DNA from: Elysia crispata
Lineage: Eukaryota > Mollusca > Gastropoda > Plakobranchidae
Reading direction: 5' to 3'
DNA: 64,000 bases
Assembly (NCBI GenBank): GCA_033675545.1
Contig: JAWDGP010001136.1
Span: 270,583-334,582 of the forward strand
Below the pieces are notes generated by a model. The model did no database searches and was not told the origin of the DNA. It saw nothing but the letters and a program-made list of their open reading frames with translations. The position numbers and the translations under genes were made by a program. Below are positions 44,935 to 59,416 of the stretch, piece by piece; the first letter of the stretch is position 1; each line of letters begins with the position of its first letter.

Positions 44935-45480
44935 AATGGACCTGATTGATCTAACCTACCCCGAGAAATCCACATGGACACTAGATCTAGCCTATCCCGA
45001 GACATCCACATGGACACTAGATCTAACCCACTCTGACATACCCACATGGACATTTAGATCTAACCTACCCCAAGACATCCATATGGACACTAGATCTAAC
45101 CTACCCCGAGACATCCACATGGACATTAGATCTAACTTACCCTGACATATTTACATGGACATTAGATCTAACCTACCCCGAGACATCCACATGGACACTA
45201 GATCTAACCTACCCCGATATATCCTCGTGGACACTAGATCTAACTTACCCCGAAATATCCACATGCACACTAGATCTAACCTACCCCGAGACATCCACAT
45301 GGACATTAGATCTAACCTACCCCGAGATATCCTCGTGAACACTAGATCTAACCTACCCCGAAATATTCACATGGACCCTAGATCTAACCTACTCCGAGAC
45401 ATCCACATGAACATTAGATCTTCCCTACCAGAAGCAGATAGTAATTCAGTATCGACACCAGATCTAACCTACCCAGTAAC
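44935..45480. repeat. 36-bp minisatellite
   Basis: About 15 copies of AGATCTAACCTACCCCGAGA plus a CATCCACATGGACA block, 36 bp apart. As 36 is a multiple of three, both strands stay open as 12-residue peptide repeats; I regard these as artefacts. Confidence 0.93.
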
Positions 45481-45597
45481 ATCTACTGCTGTTGACATTA
45501 GGAGAAGGGTCAGCAATATAAAAGCATGATCGCTTGTTCAAATGAACAGGTCCGCTAGACAACTAGGCGTACATTGGAGAAATGCATGCTGCACAAA

Positions 45598-45770
45598 AAA
45601 TAACAGACATATCCTCCAGAGCCATACAACTGCACTGAAGAAAAGCAAACTTTACAACAAGGACAGGTGGGGAAGGCTATATCCAATTAAGAAAAGCAAT
45701 AACAGACGTATCTCCTGCAGGGCCATATAACTAAATTAAAGAAAAGCAAATTTTGCAACAATAACAGATA
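45598..45770. repeat. Direct duplication, about 101 bp
   Basis: Both halves contain AATAACAGAC-TATC, GGCCATA or GCCATA-AACT and GAAGAAAAGCAAA or AAGAAAAGCAAA, about 101 bp apart, moderately diverged. Confidence 0.65.
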
Positions 45771-45774
45771 TAAA

Positions 45775-47835
45775 CTTCTCCACAACCAATCGTCGGTCAT
45801 AGTATAGTTTTGAGACATTGGAGTTCTTCTCATGTTGTCATGAAGACATTCTTTAAATGAAGAAGATATCTCAAGCAAATAAATAAACTAAATTTGACTG
45901 TAATCTTTGAAGTAGATTTTTTTTCAATTTATCTCTCCTATGAGTCTATAGCGTGGTGCTGATGACCCTTTACAGATTTTAGTGCTCGACCTGATGTGGT
46001 GAAAAAGGGATCTCTATAGATTGCTAAAGCTTATAAGTTTAATTATTTTTTATTCTAGATCAAGTCAGAATCTGTATCACTCGTGCAAGACAAATAAACA
46101 GAGGCAGGTTAATAAAAAAAAAAGCTTAGCTTGAATATTTCTACAGTTCCTTGTTGACAATTAGTGTATCTGGTGGATACCTTAGATATAAAACAGTCGC
46201 CTACAGAAGTGCGAAACGCGTGCAGAAGAAGCTGAAGTGGTATTTACATTCTAAAACGCCGCTCCGTGAGAAAAGAGACGATGACAGTAAAATACTGATC
46301 AATCAAATCACTTCTACTTTCCTGTAGAGAACGGCATGTTTTCCATGACGTTTTTGTCTTTATATTAGAGTAGGTCAAATTGCATTTTATTATTCTTCTT
46401 TTAATTTTTTTCACTCCTATAAAGTATAATAAGATGGGATTTTTTTCGTGTAATTATATTTACTTAATCACAATAATTTGTTTCAAAAGCGTAGTTTCCT
46501 TTGAAAATTGTAAACCGCTGAGATCAGTCTTTTAAATCATCACATATTTGGCAAAAGATCTTGATGAATTATTTATAAGATAAATATGATTAATTTCTAA
46601 GAGCATTTATTGTTCTCAATCCACAACTTTTCTTTGCTATCTTTTTGTAACGCGAGGGACATTGATCTTGGCAGATTAAAATTCAGTAAACTTCATCAAT
46701 TCACTTTGAGTATTATGGAGGAGAATGCAGAGAAAGAAACTGAAGTTGCCTTTTACACTACAGATGAAAATCTTTTGCCCACTCGATCAAAAGGACTCAA
46801 AATGTAGAACACAAGAACATTCTATACAGTAGAATCACTTAAGCCACCCGCCCTTATGTCACCTTCTGACCGTCACCAGAAGTTCGTATTTTATTTTGGT
46901 GTGGTCACTTGTCATATGGCCAAAGAAACCGTGCGAGGAGATCGAGGGAGAGAAAGATTTGATTTAAGTTGAATTTTATCCTAAAATAATTGGTCAAAGA
47001 AAGAAGAATCTTTTCCTTCTTTTTATGTTCTTTTAGGCTTCAAAAAAAATATATAAAAAAAGCAGAAGGTGGCAACGCGAAACATAATATCATATTTAAT
47101 TGGTGCTTATAATGAATCTTGGAAAAAGAAAAATTTATGTTTAACTTTATTAATTCTTATGGATAAATCACACCCATTCCTTTAACAGTCTAAAACGAAA
47201 AAAAGCACATTAAAGTAAGAATTGCCTGTGTGCATTGCTTTAAATATACATGAAAAGGACTGATGCTTTTTTACACGTTTTTTAAACAAAATTTTTAGTA
47301 AAGATATTTCATCGATACTCTCTTTATTATCATTGTTCTATGTTTTAAATATATGCAGTTTATGACAAGAGAACATTAATTAAAGGTTTATTTGAGGCTG
47401 TGTTGACCTTAACTAATAACATTAATTGTATAATTTTGATTCCCTCAACCACCCCACCCCCTCAAAAAAAAAAAAGACTGATGAATAAACATTTTAAGAA
47501 ACAATTAAAAAATAATAAGAGGGAAAGGCTGTTCAACTTGACTAACAGGATAGAAAGAAGAGAAAAACAAATTCTAAAAATATCTTAGAACTACTCGGAA
47601 TAAGTAATATATACATAAAAAAATCCCCAGCGACAGCCAGACGGGAAGCTAAATATTATTCTCAATTAAAATACTCAAAAAAAAAAAAAAAAAAATGTGG
47701 CTTAACAAAGAAAATTGTAATAGTGGTTGTGGGTACTCTGAATTATCTCCCTTTTTTGTGGCTATAATCCTTCAAAAAATAAAGAAAGAACGTCTGACTA
47801 GGCCTAGATCAAATAGGCAAAGCAAACCATCCACC
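45775..47835. other. No gene seen
   Basis: Very AT-rich. Open frames (for example 46610-46807) have no recognisable similarity. Confidence 0.5.
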
Positions 47836-47839
47836 TGCT

Positions 47840-48770
47840 AAAAGAAACATTGATGGTGAGATTATAGAAATAACAGCCTAACAGTTCACCCACAGACAGA
47901 AAGCTTGATGGTAAGATTTTAAATAATAACAGCTAACAGTTCATCCACAGACAGAAAGTTTGATGGTAAGATGTTATACAATAACAGCCTAACAGTTCAC
48001 CCACAGACAGAAAGCTTAACGGTAAGATGTTAGACAATAACAGCCGAACAGTTCACCCACAGACAGGAAGCTTGGTGGTACGATGTTAGACAATAGCGGC
48101 CTAACAGTTCACCCACAGACTGAATGGTAAGATGTTAGACAATAACAGCCTAACCGTTCACTAGCTTATAGGGATATTGTTGGTAAGATGGCAGACAATA
48201 CTCTTCAATCGTCCAATCGCTTATATACATGTAGATGTTGTTGATAAGGTGATGGATGATAACATATGTCCATTGATTGAGAGAGATCGTTGGGAAGTGG
48301 ATAATAACAGCCCAAAAGTTCACTCTCTGATAGAAAAGGTGGTTGGTAAAATGTAAGACAATAACAGATCAAGTGTTCACTCGATTATAGAAATAATAGT
48401 GGTGAGATGGAAGACAATAACAGACCAACGGTTTACTCGATTATAGAAATAATAGTAATAAAATGTAAGACAATAACAGATCAACTGTTCACTCGATTAT
48501 AGAAATAATAGTGGTAAGATGTAAGACAATAACAGATCAACTGTTCATTCGATTATAGATATAATAGTGGTGCGATGGGAGACAATAACAGACCAACGGT
48601 TCACTCGATTATAAAAAGATTGGTGGTGTAATGGAAGACAATAACAGATCAACTGTTCATTCGATTATAGAAATAATAGTGGTGCGATGGGAGACAATAA
48701 CAGACTAACGGTTCACTTGATTATAGAGATATTGTTGGTAAGAGGATGGTGAACGATAAAAACCCAACCA
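47840..48770. repeat. 56-bp minisatellite
   Basis: AACAGATCAACTGTTCACTC plus GATTATAGAAATAATAGTGG recurs at 56 bp (for example 48481 and 48537). Left copies with CACAGACAGAAAGCTT are a distinct subfamily. About 16 copies. Confidence 0.9.
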
Positions 48771-48847
48771 CCTCTCTGCTGACAGAGAGTCTCCTTTTTA
48801 TGCACAAGAGGAAACCTTTTCTGATTTAGTTTCCAGATTCGCGATAT

Positions 48848-48986
<139 letters not shown>

Positions 48987-48989
48987 ATC

Positions 48990-50423
48990 CCTCTCTCTCA
49001 CTCGTCAATTTGGAACCTGGCTGGTTGAACCCATTGGCTAATAAATTTTTTTGGTCCATAGTATTGCTTTACAATACACACGCGATACTCTGCTTCTTTA
49101 AGGGCAAATAATGCCCAGAATGTTTTTTTTTCATTTCAACTTATTCTATTGACGCCTCTCTTTATAAAGGCCACAGTCTTTTCATTTACCTTCAGCAGCT
49201 GGACCTGATGTTAGCGCTTCGGGCGTAATGTCGGAACTGAATAGTGGGTTATCTTCGTAGAGATTTGTAGTTTTTATGCTTCTGAAACTCGAAACAATTA
49301 TGTCTCTCTACACAAACTTTCTCTGGTAACCATGTCACGGGTTTAGCATGGGGTAGGGGGAAGAACTCTGTAGTATGGTGAACTGCGCGAATGAGTGCTA
49401 CCTACTGCTCCTAAGAGAACGCGTCGACTCACGCCTCTATTGTAAGTTCCGAAGATCTAGATCTAACTCTCCACACAAGTAATCGATAATACTGTGATAC
49501 ACTCGTGACTTTCAAATTATTGTCAACAAACACTTTATCCCAGCAGCTAATCTAGATCTCATCTCGGCAATTTAGAGTTGGGTTCAGGATTCCGAATTAG
49601 AATGTGTGAAATAAAGACTTTTTTTATCTTCCGTTCCCAATAATCAAAATTTCTATGTACATGTAATTCGTAGAATTCAAAGAAAATATCTGAAGGTTTT
49701 CCTTCCTGACCATTTTATAAAATTCTATTCTCTTCATATATCTTTTCTATGAAATTTCCTGATCCTAGGTGCACATTACAGGTGCACGGTACAAGGTTAT
49801 TCCACAATAAAAAAAAAAAAAAGGCGGAGAAAATAGCATGGCTGAAGAGCTCCAGCCTGAGCCCTTAGCTCCAGTGAAGGACAGGCTAGGTTCCTTATGA
49901 GTTACAGCACAACTTACGCCTATGCTGACCTGCTTGTTTTCTAAATTATGCAGTGGTTGCAGAGTCTGCCTAAAGTTGTGTCCGAAACTTCGCGCTTGCA
50001 GACTTAATACAGGCAAAAATGAAGAGATCTATCGCTATCAACATAAAGGTAAAATCATTTGATATTGGCTGAGGGAGAAACCACACTTTCTAAGATGTTG
50101 ACAAACAATTCTGACAAATCAGAGGAATACACACTTGAATTGAACGAATGAGTAAATGTTATGTGCATGTCGTTCTTACCTCGTCTAAGAATCAACAATC
50201 CAAGCAGCGGCGTGTGACGAATAGCGTCCACAATCCCGATGAAATCTTAGTTAAAAGCGCAGTTCAACGACAACCTGGCTTGGCCTGGAGACATCCTTTC
50301 ATTGTTCATTTGGTTTCTGGTGGAACAGAATAGTTCTTCTATAGCTCCTTCTATAGCATAACTACAGACTCTATCAAATTAATTAATTTTATGTAAAACA
50401 TTGAGACCGTAGGACGGATAGAG

Positions 50424-50491
<68 letters not shown>

Positions 50492-51930
50492 AAGACAGAT
50501 CTTAATCTTTAAAATTGTTTAAAAATATGGAGTGTAAAAATCAGAATTTTTTTTCCTAATCACTTGGTATTAACCTAGCACTACGTCGATGTTCAGGCCA
50601 CGCCTCTGCCAGGCCATGTTATCTGATCAGCAACCAGAAAGCTGTGGCTTGCGTGATGCTCAAGCAAGAAATATCGACAACTTTGTGAGGTTGTTGCCGT
50701 GAATCTTTATAGTCCACGATAACATTACTGCCATGACCATTACCATCTCCTATCTCTTCCAACGCCCCTTCCCCCCCCCCCCCCTTTCCACCTACCCGTC
50801 CCCTCCCCAACCTTTCTCTCTTTCTCTCTCGCCGCCAAGAAACTTGCCTGGCTTCTGTTTCTTCCGATTTTTTTTTTCTTTCAGGTAAGAACGATAATTA
50901 TGTTAAATACCACACTGTGTGGATTGTGAGGCATTGATTTTAATTAGTTGAGACTGGCGCTTCGGAGAAACCAGATCTCCCAGGTTATTCTTGCAGGCTG
51001 AGAGAAGTAATCTAAACTCTCCTAGCAATATCTGTGATAATATGCCTCCATATCGATTAATACGAGTACTTCGCCTAAGCATTCTAATCGCTAGAACGCT
51101 TTATCATGATCAGATGCAAGCTCTGTTAGCACATATTAAATTTATTGTTTGGCTATTCCTAATAGGCCTGCTACAAACAAGTATAAAATCACGAGAAACT
51201 GAATTTGGAATGTGTATCACATACCATCCATTCCTTAGTAGGGCCTACACTTCTATCTCTTTAAATTCTTCAGGAACTTAAAAACAGTTCAAAATTGAGA
51301 GCATATAAACCACGCCTATGGCTAGACTAGAGCGCAACTCGAATTATTTCAAGATGAATAACATTGAAATATGTATAAGTACAAAAAATGCGCACATTTT
51401 ATTTTCCTTCATATAGTTAGGTTTTTAAACAAAACTAGAAAATTTATGAGTAGGCAATATTTAAAAAAGAATTCAAATCCTATTGGCTGCATTTTTAATT
51501 GTTTGATTTTGAAATTGTTACAAACACACTGCAAGCCTGACGATAGTGTTGAAAACATGATGAAAAAAAAAAAAAAAACCGTGACCGAAAAACTTTGCTA
51601 GTTCCTCAAAATGCTTTCTAAATATTGAGGAGAGGTGTATAGTGACTATGATTCAACACTTTTTAAAATTGTTTTACGTCAATTGTTTATTTTTCTAGAA
51701 ATAATGAAAACAACATTATTCACACATATGTACTGAAAATAAATAATTGCAGCAAGATTTCATTACTTGACATGTTCCGATTAGACAATAAAGTCTTTGC
51801 AACTGTATTCCACATGTAAAAAGAGGATAACCGACTATTTTGATAAAACTTTATGAAAACAAAACCAGCCATCTAAGGGCCCCACCACACTGCCAGAAGA
51901 CCATCCCACGTTCCGGGTCTTCTTGCTGGA
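48990..51930. other. No gene seen; (AG)n at 50429-50488
   Basis: Contains one (AG)30 array and a C14 run at 50771. A minus-strand frame at 49765-50016 has varied, non-repetitive composition but I do not recognise it and find no splice context. AGATCTAGATCTAAC occurs at 49454. Confidence 0.5.
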
Positions 51931-51939
51931 TAAATGATA

Positions 51940-52350
51940 AACACGGATTAGTCGAAGTGTCATAAATTTTCAAGTTACTGCCACCAAAAGCAATGATATA
52001 CACAGGTTAGACATAGTGTCATAAGTTTTCAAGTTACTGGGGAGAGAAGTCATGATATACGCGGGTTAGACAAAGTGTCATAGGTTTTCAACTTACTGGA
52101 GAAGCAGTGATACACACAGAATCTTTATAATGTAATACATCTTCTAGTTATTGCGGGCAGAAGCTATGATATACACGGGTTAGACATAGTTTTCAAGCTA
52201 CTTCTAGGAGAAGCAAGGAATTCTTCATAAAGTCCTATTTCAAGTTACTGCCGTGTGAGGTCCTGAAAGATACTAGTTAGACACAATGACTTATGTCTTT
52301 CAGCTACTGCCGCTAAAAGCAATGATAATTATACGCGAGTTAGACTATTA
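51940..52350. repeat. Diverged tandem array, about 59 bp unit
   Basis: AGCAATGATATACACAGGTT, AGACATAGTGTCATA and TTTTCAAGTTACTG recur about every 59 bp, about 7 diverged copies. Confidence 0.8.
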
Positions 52351-52559
52351 TATAGTCAAATTGAGCCATGGAATTGGAAAAAAGGCACAATAATAAATTT
52401 TTTTATACTCATTCTTTTAATATTAAGATCCATTTTTGCTGGATTTGATAGACCAAACAAGACACAGAAGGAAGTCTTCTTCTTCTGAGCAGTTTTTTCT
52501 TTTCTTTATTCTTTCTCATACTTCGCTTTATTCTTCTTCTTATTATTCTTACTTTTCTT

Positions 52560-52943
<384 letters not shown>

Positions 52944-52944
52944 T

Positions 52945-55200
52945 GAGTGGTAACTTATTTGTGTGTTGCTGTGGTTCAACAGAAAAAATAAAACTATAAC
53001 AATACTGGTATTTGACCACGCCCCGCACAAAGGTGCATTCTGCAGTCACCCCGAATCAACATCCTCCACGCCCCCCCCCCCCCCCCCTCTTCCTCTATTT
53101 TACACTCACTTGTGCATGTGCATTCTAGTCCCCCATCTCGGTACCGAGGGAGGTATATATTCATATCTTCTAACCGCATGGTGCAGATGCATATTTATTA
53201 GAATACACCCCTTCCGCCTACACACAAACATATAAACAATAGTGTTATCTCCCTCATCCACTATTCACCTATAGCCTTTATTGCGGTCTCAATTTTTTAC
53301 TTGATCTTCCGACTCATCCAAGTGGTTTAGCTCCTTTCCTTGTGCTATGATGCTCTGTCTAAAGCCGTGCGTTTTTCTTAACAGGCCGCTGATACGTGTA
53401 AACATAGGATGCTGTTTGGTCCACCTTCACCCAAGAAAGAGGACACTGTTTAAGAAAGTTATAAACTAAGCTTCGGCACCTTTATAGAACAGATAAACTA
53501 AAGACTGTATCCTTTGGCTCGCACTTTGTACAATGACGAAGTTTAATAGGACGTTCAAGTGCAGTAAACAGATTCAGTTGAGAGGGATATTGTTAGCGCT
53601 TTTCAACAATGTGAAAGTCGTTAAAAGCAAAGAAAATGATCGTCGAATGCTTAAGCTTTTGATACATTTTGCTGCTCAATAAACCAATCGGTGTGGAATT
53701 CTTTAGTCTGGTCTAAAAAAAGAGAATTCAAATAAATTTGATAAAGAAAACGAGGACAATATTCAGACACTAAAAAATCTAAACACTTTAAAAGGGACAA
53801 AATTAAAACACGCAATCTAAATAGAATAATAAGTTACAGTCCAGACAATGCAAAGTAGAATCAGTATAGTTTTGATTTCGGAAGTTTGAGTATTTTTTAG
53901 ATAAAGTAATACCACAGAAAACGGAAAAAAAAAAAAAACTTTTTATCAATCTAGTAAAAGGCGAAACGTTTGCCCACTTGCACTGCAGAGATTTTTTTTT
54001 TATAAACTTTTAACATTAATAAAACTCAACCATGTCCAAATTTGAACACAAAACATTGACAAGCTTATTCATGTGCAGACTATCCATGACATGTAAAAAG
54101 CTCGATGTGCTGCAAACTTCACAGTATTAACATGTTACAAAGATATATCATGCATTCACTATACGCATCCACCATTTTCATTTTAAATGACCATTTTATA
54201 CCCATTTCACATCTTTTGTTTACGAATTACACAGCCATATCACGCAGAAATCGAAAAGTGGTATCATACATTAACTACACGACTATCCTGCACACATAAC
54301 AAATATGTATCACACACAAACGTTACACAGCTTCATTTGTATCAAGATAGATTCTGGTAGTGTCGTTATACTTTATTCCTGTTGCAACGCAGTTCTCATC
54401 CCTCTGGTGAGTAAAGGTAATATTCTGCACGACAGAAATCTTCGACCTTGAGCTCAGGTGCGAAGGTATGTTGTAACAAGATATTGTACACCTGGACTTG
54501 ACAGAATTCATCTGAACCTCTAAATTGAAAATTTGTTTAAGACCTGGTAAACCTTTTATTCCGTCATACTCGACTTAATCATTTCTATTCAATGAATATG
54601 TGTTTGTATCTTGGATTTAATTAGAGAGTGGCTTACCATTCCTTCCCCATTATATCCCACGCCCAACCACCTCTAATCCCTCATTCCCTTCGTACCTAAC
54701 TTGGCCTTATGTACATTTTTTTATATACATATAAACTTACATCTTGTTTCTTGCATTCTCTTGAGTTAGATAAGCAAAGTGAATGTTGATGCAGGATTTC
54801 ACATAAAAACAAGACATAAAAAAAGGAAAAAGACACGTTGGCAGTGAATAGTTAGTTTAGCCCAAAACGATTTAAAGGTAACTATGATTGATATGAACAA
54901 CATTGACAGAAAAATATTATTAGTGTTGGTAATTTCATATTAAATATATGTTAGTGAAGGTAGCCTGGTCAAACAAATGGCATTTATTAGGACAATTATT
55001 AATCTTAAAACAAGTGGACATTTTTAGAAAAATCTCGATCCGTTATGAGATTAATAGGTAATAATGTGAGTCAAACCTTGATTCAATTAAGAGATTTTAC
55101 GATAAGAAAATGGAGTCTTAATTAGATACTTGGGACACATAGATATCAATAATAAAAAAAAGTGTGGATGAACAACGAGTATAAAGACACAACTTTTCTT
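52945..55200. other. No gene seen
   Basis: Unique AT-rich sequence with a C17 run near 53071. No exon or RNA gene is supported. Confidence 0.5.
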
Positions 55201-55214
55201 TTCCTCATACTCTT

Positions 55215-55561
55215 CCTCCTCCTGCTCCTCCTCCTCCTCCTCCTCTTCCTCCTTCTTCTTCTTCTTCTTCTCCTTCTTCTTCTTCTTCTTCTTCTTCTTC
55301 TTCTTCTTCTTCTTCTTCTTCTTCTTCTTCTTCTTCTTCTTCTTCTTCTTCTTCTTCTTCTTCTTCTTCTTCTTCTTCTTCTTCTTCTTCTTCTTCTTCT
55401 TCTTCTTCTTCTTCTTCTTCTTCTTCTTCTTCTTCTTCTTCTTCTTCTTCTTCTTCTTCTTCTTCTTCTTCTTCTTCTTCTTCTTCTTCTTCTTCTTCTT
55501 CTTCTTCTTCTTCTCCTTCTTCTTCTTCTCCTTCTTCTTCTCCTCCTCCTTCTTCTTCTTC
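55215..55561. repeat. (CTT)n array, about 300 bp
   Basis: (CTC/CTT) edges around about 85 nearly uninterrupted CTT units: a long GAA-TTC tract. Confidence 0.95.
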
Positions 55562-55899
55562 AAGGTTATAATTAGGAAGAGAGGGGTGCTGTGGTGCGAC
55601 TAAAGTTAGACAGAAGGGACAGCTGTGAAAAGAGTTAGTGTTCTGATTAGAGAATATTTGTAATTAGTGTATTTAGAGTTCGGAAAGTATCATAGCTATG
55701 GGTAAGGCTAGCATTAGCAGAGAAAAAAGGGGAGGGGGGCACTGAGGTTTGGGGGTAGTGAAAATCGAGATTTGTGGCTAAAGATGGAATTAAAATAAGA
55801 AAGACAGTTCGACTGTGGGTTGAAATGAGAAAAAAAAATTGGTCAAGGATTAGCATTAACATTAACAAAAAAAATTGTGGTTAGGCTAATGGTTTGCAA

Positions 55900-56600
55900 G
55901 GCAAAACAGTTGTGGTAAGGGTTAGGGTTTACATGAGAGAACAAGGTAAGGGTCAGAATGATAGTGAGCAGGAGAGAACAATTTTCATTAGGTTTAGCTT
56001 GAGAGAGAAGTGAGGGTCAGAATGAGAGATTAGCAGTGGTTACAGTTAAGCTTAGAAGGAGAAAAGAATTGCGATTAAGGTCAGCATGAGAGGACAGCAT
56101 TGGTCAGGGTAATTATACGCGAAAGTTTAGAAAGAGAGAACAGGTTTTGTTACGATCATAGTCAGAATGAAGAAAAAGTTCTTGTTTTGAGCTAGGTCAG
56201 CATAGGACAATGGTTGGGGTTATAGATTCAGGGTCAACAAGAGAGAAGAGTTGTGATTACGGTTATGGATTAATGGTCAAGAAGAGAGAAGAGTTGTGGT
56301 TACGGTTATAGAGTAAGCGTCATTAAGAGAGAACAGTTGTGATAAGGGTTATAGGTTAAGGGACAAGAAAAGAGAAGAGTTGTGATTACGGTTATAGATT
56401 AAGGGTCATTAAGAGAGAACAGTTGTTGTTAGGGTTATAGATTAAGGGTCCAGAAGAGAGAAGAGTTGTGGTTAGGGTTAGATTCAACATGAGAGAACAG
56501 TTGTAGATGAGGTTAGGATCAGCATGGGGAAAAACAGTATCTCTTTTGGTTAAGGTATGGTCAGCATGAGAGACCTGATTTGGTTAGGGTCAGTATTAGA
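55900..56600. repeat. About 44-bp tandem array with TTAGGG-like cores
   Basis: AAGAGAGAAGAGTTGTGATT and GGTTATAGATTAAGGGTCA recur at 44 bp between 56230 and 56460, with looser copies around. GGTTAGGGTTAG (about 56471) and GGGTTAGGGTTTA (about 55918) resemble degenerate telomeric repeat. Confidence 0.8.
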
Positions 56601-56974
56601 CGACGGTTATGTTTAGTGTTTCGTTTGGTATAAATAATGAAAATAGGATATGTTGGAAATGAGGGAAGGGGCTTTGCTTAAAAAAAAAGGTTAAATAAAA
56701 ACAGATCAGGAATAAAACAGCATCTATAGAATTAAAACATAAGACAAAAAATATTAAAATTTCAGTTCGACATAGAGGAAACCAAATTTTAGAAAACAGT
56801 GCGTTAGTCGAAACCTATAAAAACAGTTTTAGGATTCATACTCTAATGCACAAACCGTCTTTCCCTTCCTATGTAGTTGCCATCATTTTCTGAGACATCT
56901 GCTATTAACAGCTGGAAACCTTTTAATGCCTTTAAGCCAAGTATTTCTCTGTCTCTGTCTCTTCTATCTCTATT

Positions 56975-57033
<59 letters not shown>

Positions 57034-57056
57034 CGCTTGCTCACTCACTCTCTCTT

Positions 57057-57128
<72 letters not shown>

Positions 57129-57727
57129 TCTCTCTCTTTCTCTCCTCCTGTTTTTATCTCCAATTCTCGTACTCTCTACGTCTTAGTCATTACACCTGCA
57201 AACTTTCTAACAGCTCCTCCCCAGTCTTTGTCATACCAAGGAAAGCTGGAATGACGTCAGAACCAACCTGTCGGTGTTTCTCAGGAAGTGTAAAGGTTAC
57301 TGGGTTGGACTGATGTCATAATTTATGTTTTTCGTTGAATTGTGTTTACTGCTACCTTTGTTCTTCCATTGCTTCAAGGAAGATGAAATGTGTTGCATTT
57401 GTTATAAATATTGGACAGTTGGAACAAGTAGGAGTTGAGGAGTCATAAAGAGAAGTCAAAAAGGGTTTTAATATGAGCAAGGAGAAGCACGGTGGTAAAG
57501 GAAAGGAAAAAAGAATTAGAAAGTAGAATGATAGAAGAAGGGAAAATTTGGAGCAGAAGACGAAAATCTTAAAATGAGGAGTACAGTAAGATAGCAGAAA
57601 TTTTTTTTTTATAAACCGAGAATTTAAAGATAATCACATTAAATATTTAATGTGCAGTAAAAGAAGTGTGAGAAACTGAAAATGCAGAGAAAGGCAGGGA
57701 AAAACGGGAGGGAAACGAGGGATCAAC

Positions 57728-57765
<38 letters not shown>

Positions 57766-58406
57766 AAGACTTAAAAAGAAGAAAAAAAACCAGCCCTGAT
57801 CGACATTATCTAGAGACTAAATTAAATCAACCACTCCATCATAAAAAATCGTTATATATATATATACCTCATATAAATAACAGATGCCGCTTACACCTTG
57901 AAAAAATATCTGACCCTAACAAGAAAAACAAATCTAAAGGAGAGAAAAGAAATTTTGCCAACTCCAAAATAAACATCTCCTGTTCTATAAAATTCTGTAT
58001 ATAACAGATATGTAGACAGGTAATGGATGAAGTGCACAACTAGAATAACTTTCATATGTTCTACAGTTTTACTGAATATTCTCATCACATGCGTGTTTCA
58101 AGAACTGTTTCTGTACTCTCTTTAGATGAGTTGCTCTGCGATATTTTTTTTTTTGTTGTTTTTGTTTTTAATTTTCTTTCGCTTCGTCTTCCAGATTTTT
58201 TTTTAAAGATTATCAGTAGATTATTTGCTCAGTAGAGTATCGTTAGAAAAGTGATGGTTAATCTTTGAAAATAGGAAATTCATATCACTCCGGTTGGTTT
58301 TCACTGTTTTCTTCGTTTGTTTATTATAAAGAATAAACCACCAAACTCACGATTCAAAATGTCCAGCTCGCCAATATTTAGTTCGTCAAGGTGTTAGCAG
58401 ACATGC

Positions 58407-58464
<58 letters not shown>

Positions 58465-59127
58465 ATGTGTGTGTGTGTTTGTATTTATGAATTGTTATAT
58501 CCATAGCGAATCTAGTTTAGTGATGGTTTTCGGCAGACACGTATTATTTCATTATCAACGCGTAGCAAATTTATTCAAGTGGCAGAGTTGGCTGGCATAG
58601 TATATTGATATTTTTTAAATGCAATTTAACTTTAATACCCCTAATAAAATTATTCCACTCACTCTGCTGACAGACACAGTCACGAGCTTAGCACTCTTGC
58701 ATAAAAAATTTATAATAAATTATTATGCTCGCAATGAAATTATGCTTGCATAACAATATTTTTAATCCAATGAGGCATTAAGTTTATTAGAAATATTAAA
58801 CTCTCATATTTTACATTCTAAAAAAAAATAATACAGACAAACAAACAAAACCACAAAAAAACTTTTACAGTAAATAAACAGTATTCACCTAGCACTGTTC
58901 AGGCAAAGGTGACGCTTTCTAAAAGGTTTAGACAGTTCTTTAAGCTTAAGATTGTTCAACTGATTAATGGTGAGGAAAGAAAAGGATAAAAAAGCAAAGA
59001 AAAGAGAGACAGAGACAGAGACAGAGAGACAGAGACAGAGACAGAGACAGAGACAGACAGACAGACAGACTAAGAGACCGTGTGAGATACAGATAAACTG
59101 AGATGAAGGCAGCAAAATGTGGAGAAA

Positions 59128-59207
<80 letters not shown>

Positions 59208-59363
59208 AAAATACAAGCAAACACGAAGAGTAGCGGAAACAGAAGTAAAGAGGAAGTAAGAAGAGTGTAATGCAGTACAAATTGAGAGGGAAAGAGTTAG
59301 AGAGATCGACAGATAAACACATATAGGTGTGTAATATGCATTATGACGTTCTAGAAGCAAACT

Positions 59364-59416
<53 letters not shown>

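Noticed and set aside
44936..45529. 12-residue repeat proteins on both strands
   Set aside because: Artefact of a 36-bp minisatellite; open in both strands at the same place.
49765..50016. Minus-strand 83-residue ORF of normal composition
   Set aside because: No family recognised, no splice partners seen, and short open frames of this length are expected by chance. A database search would decide.
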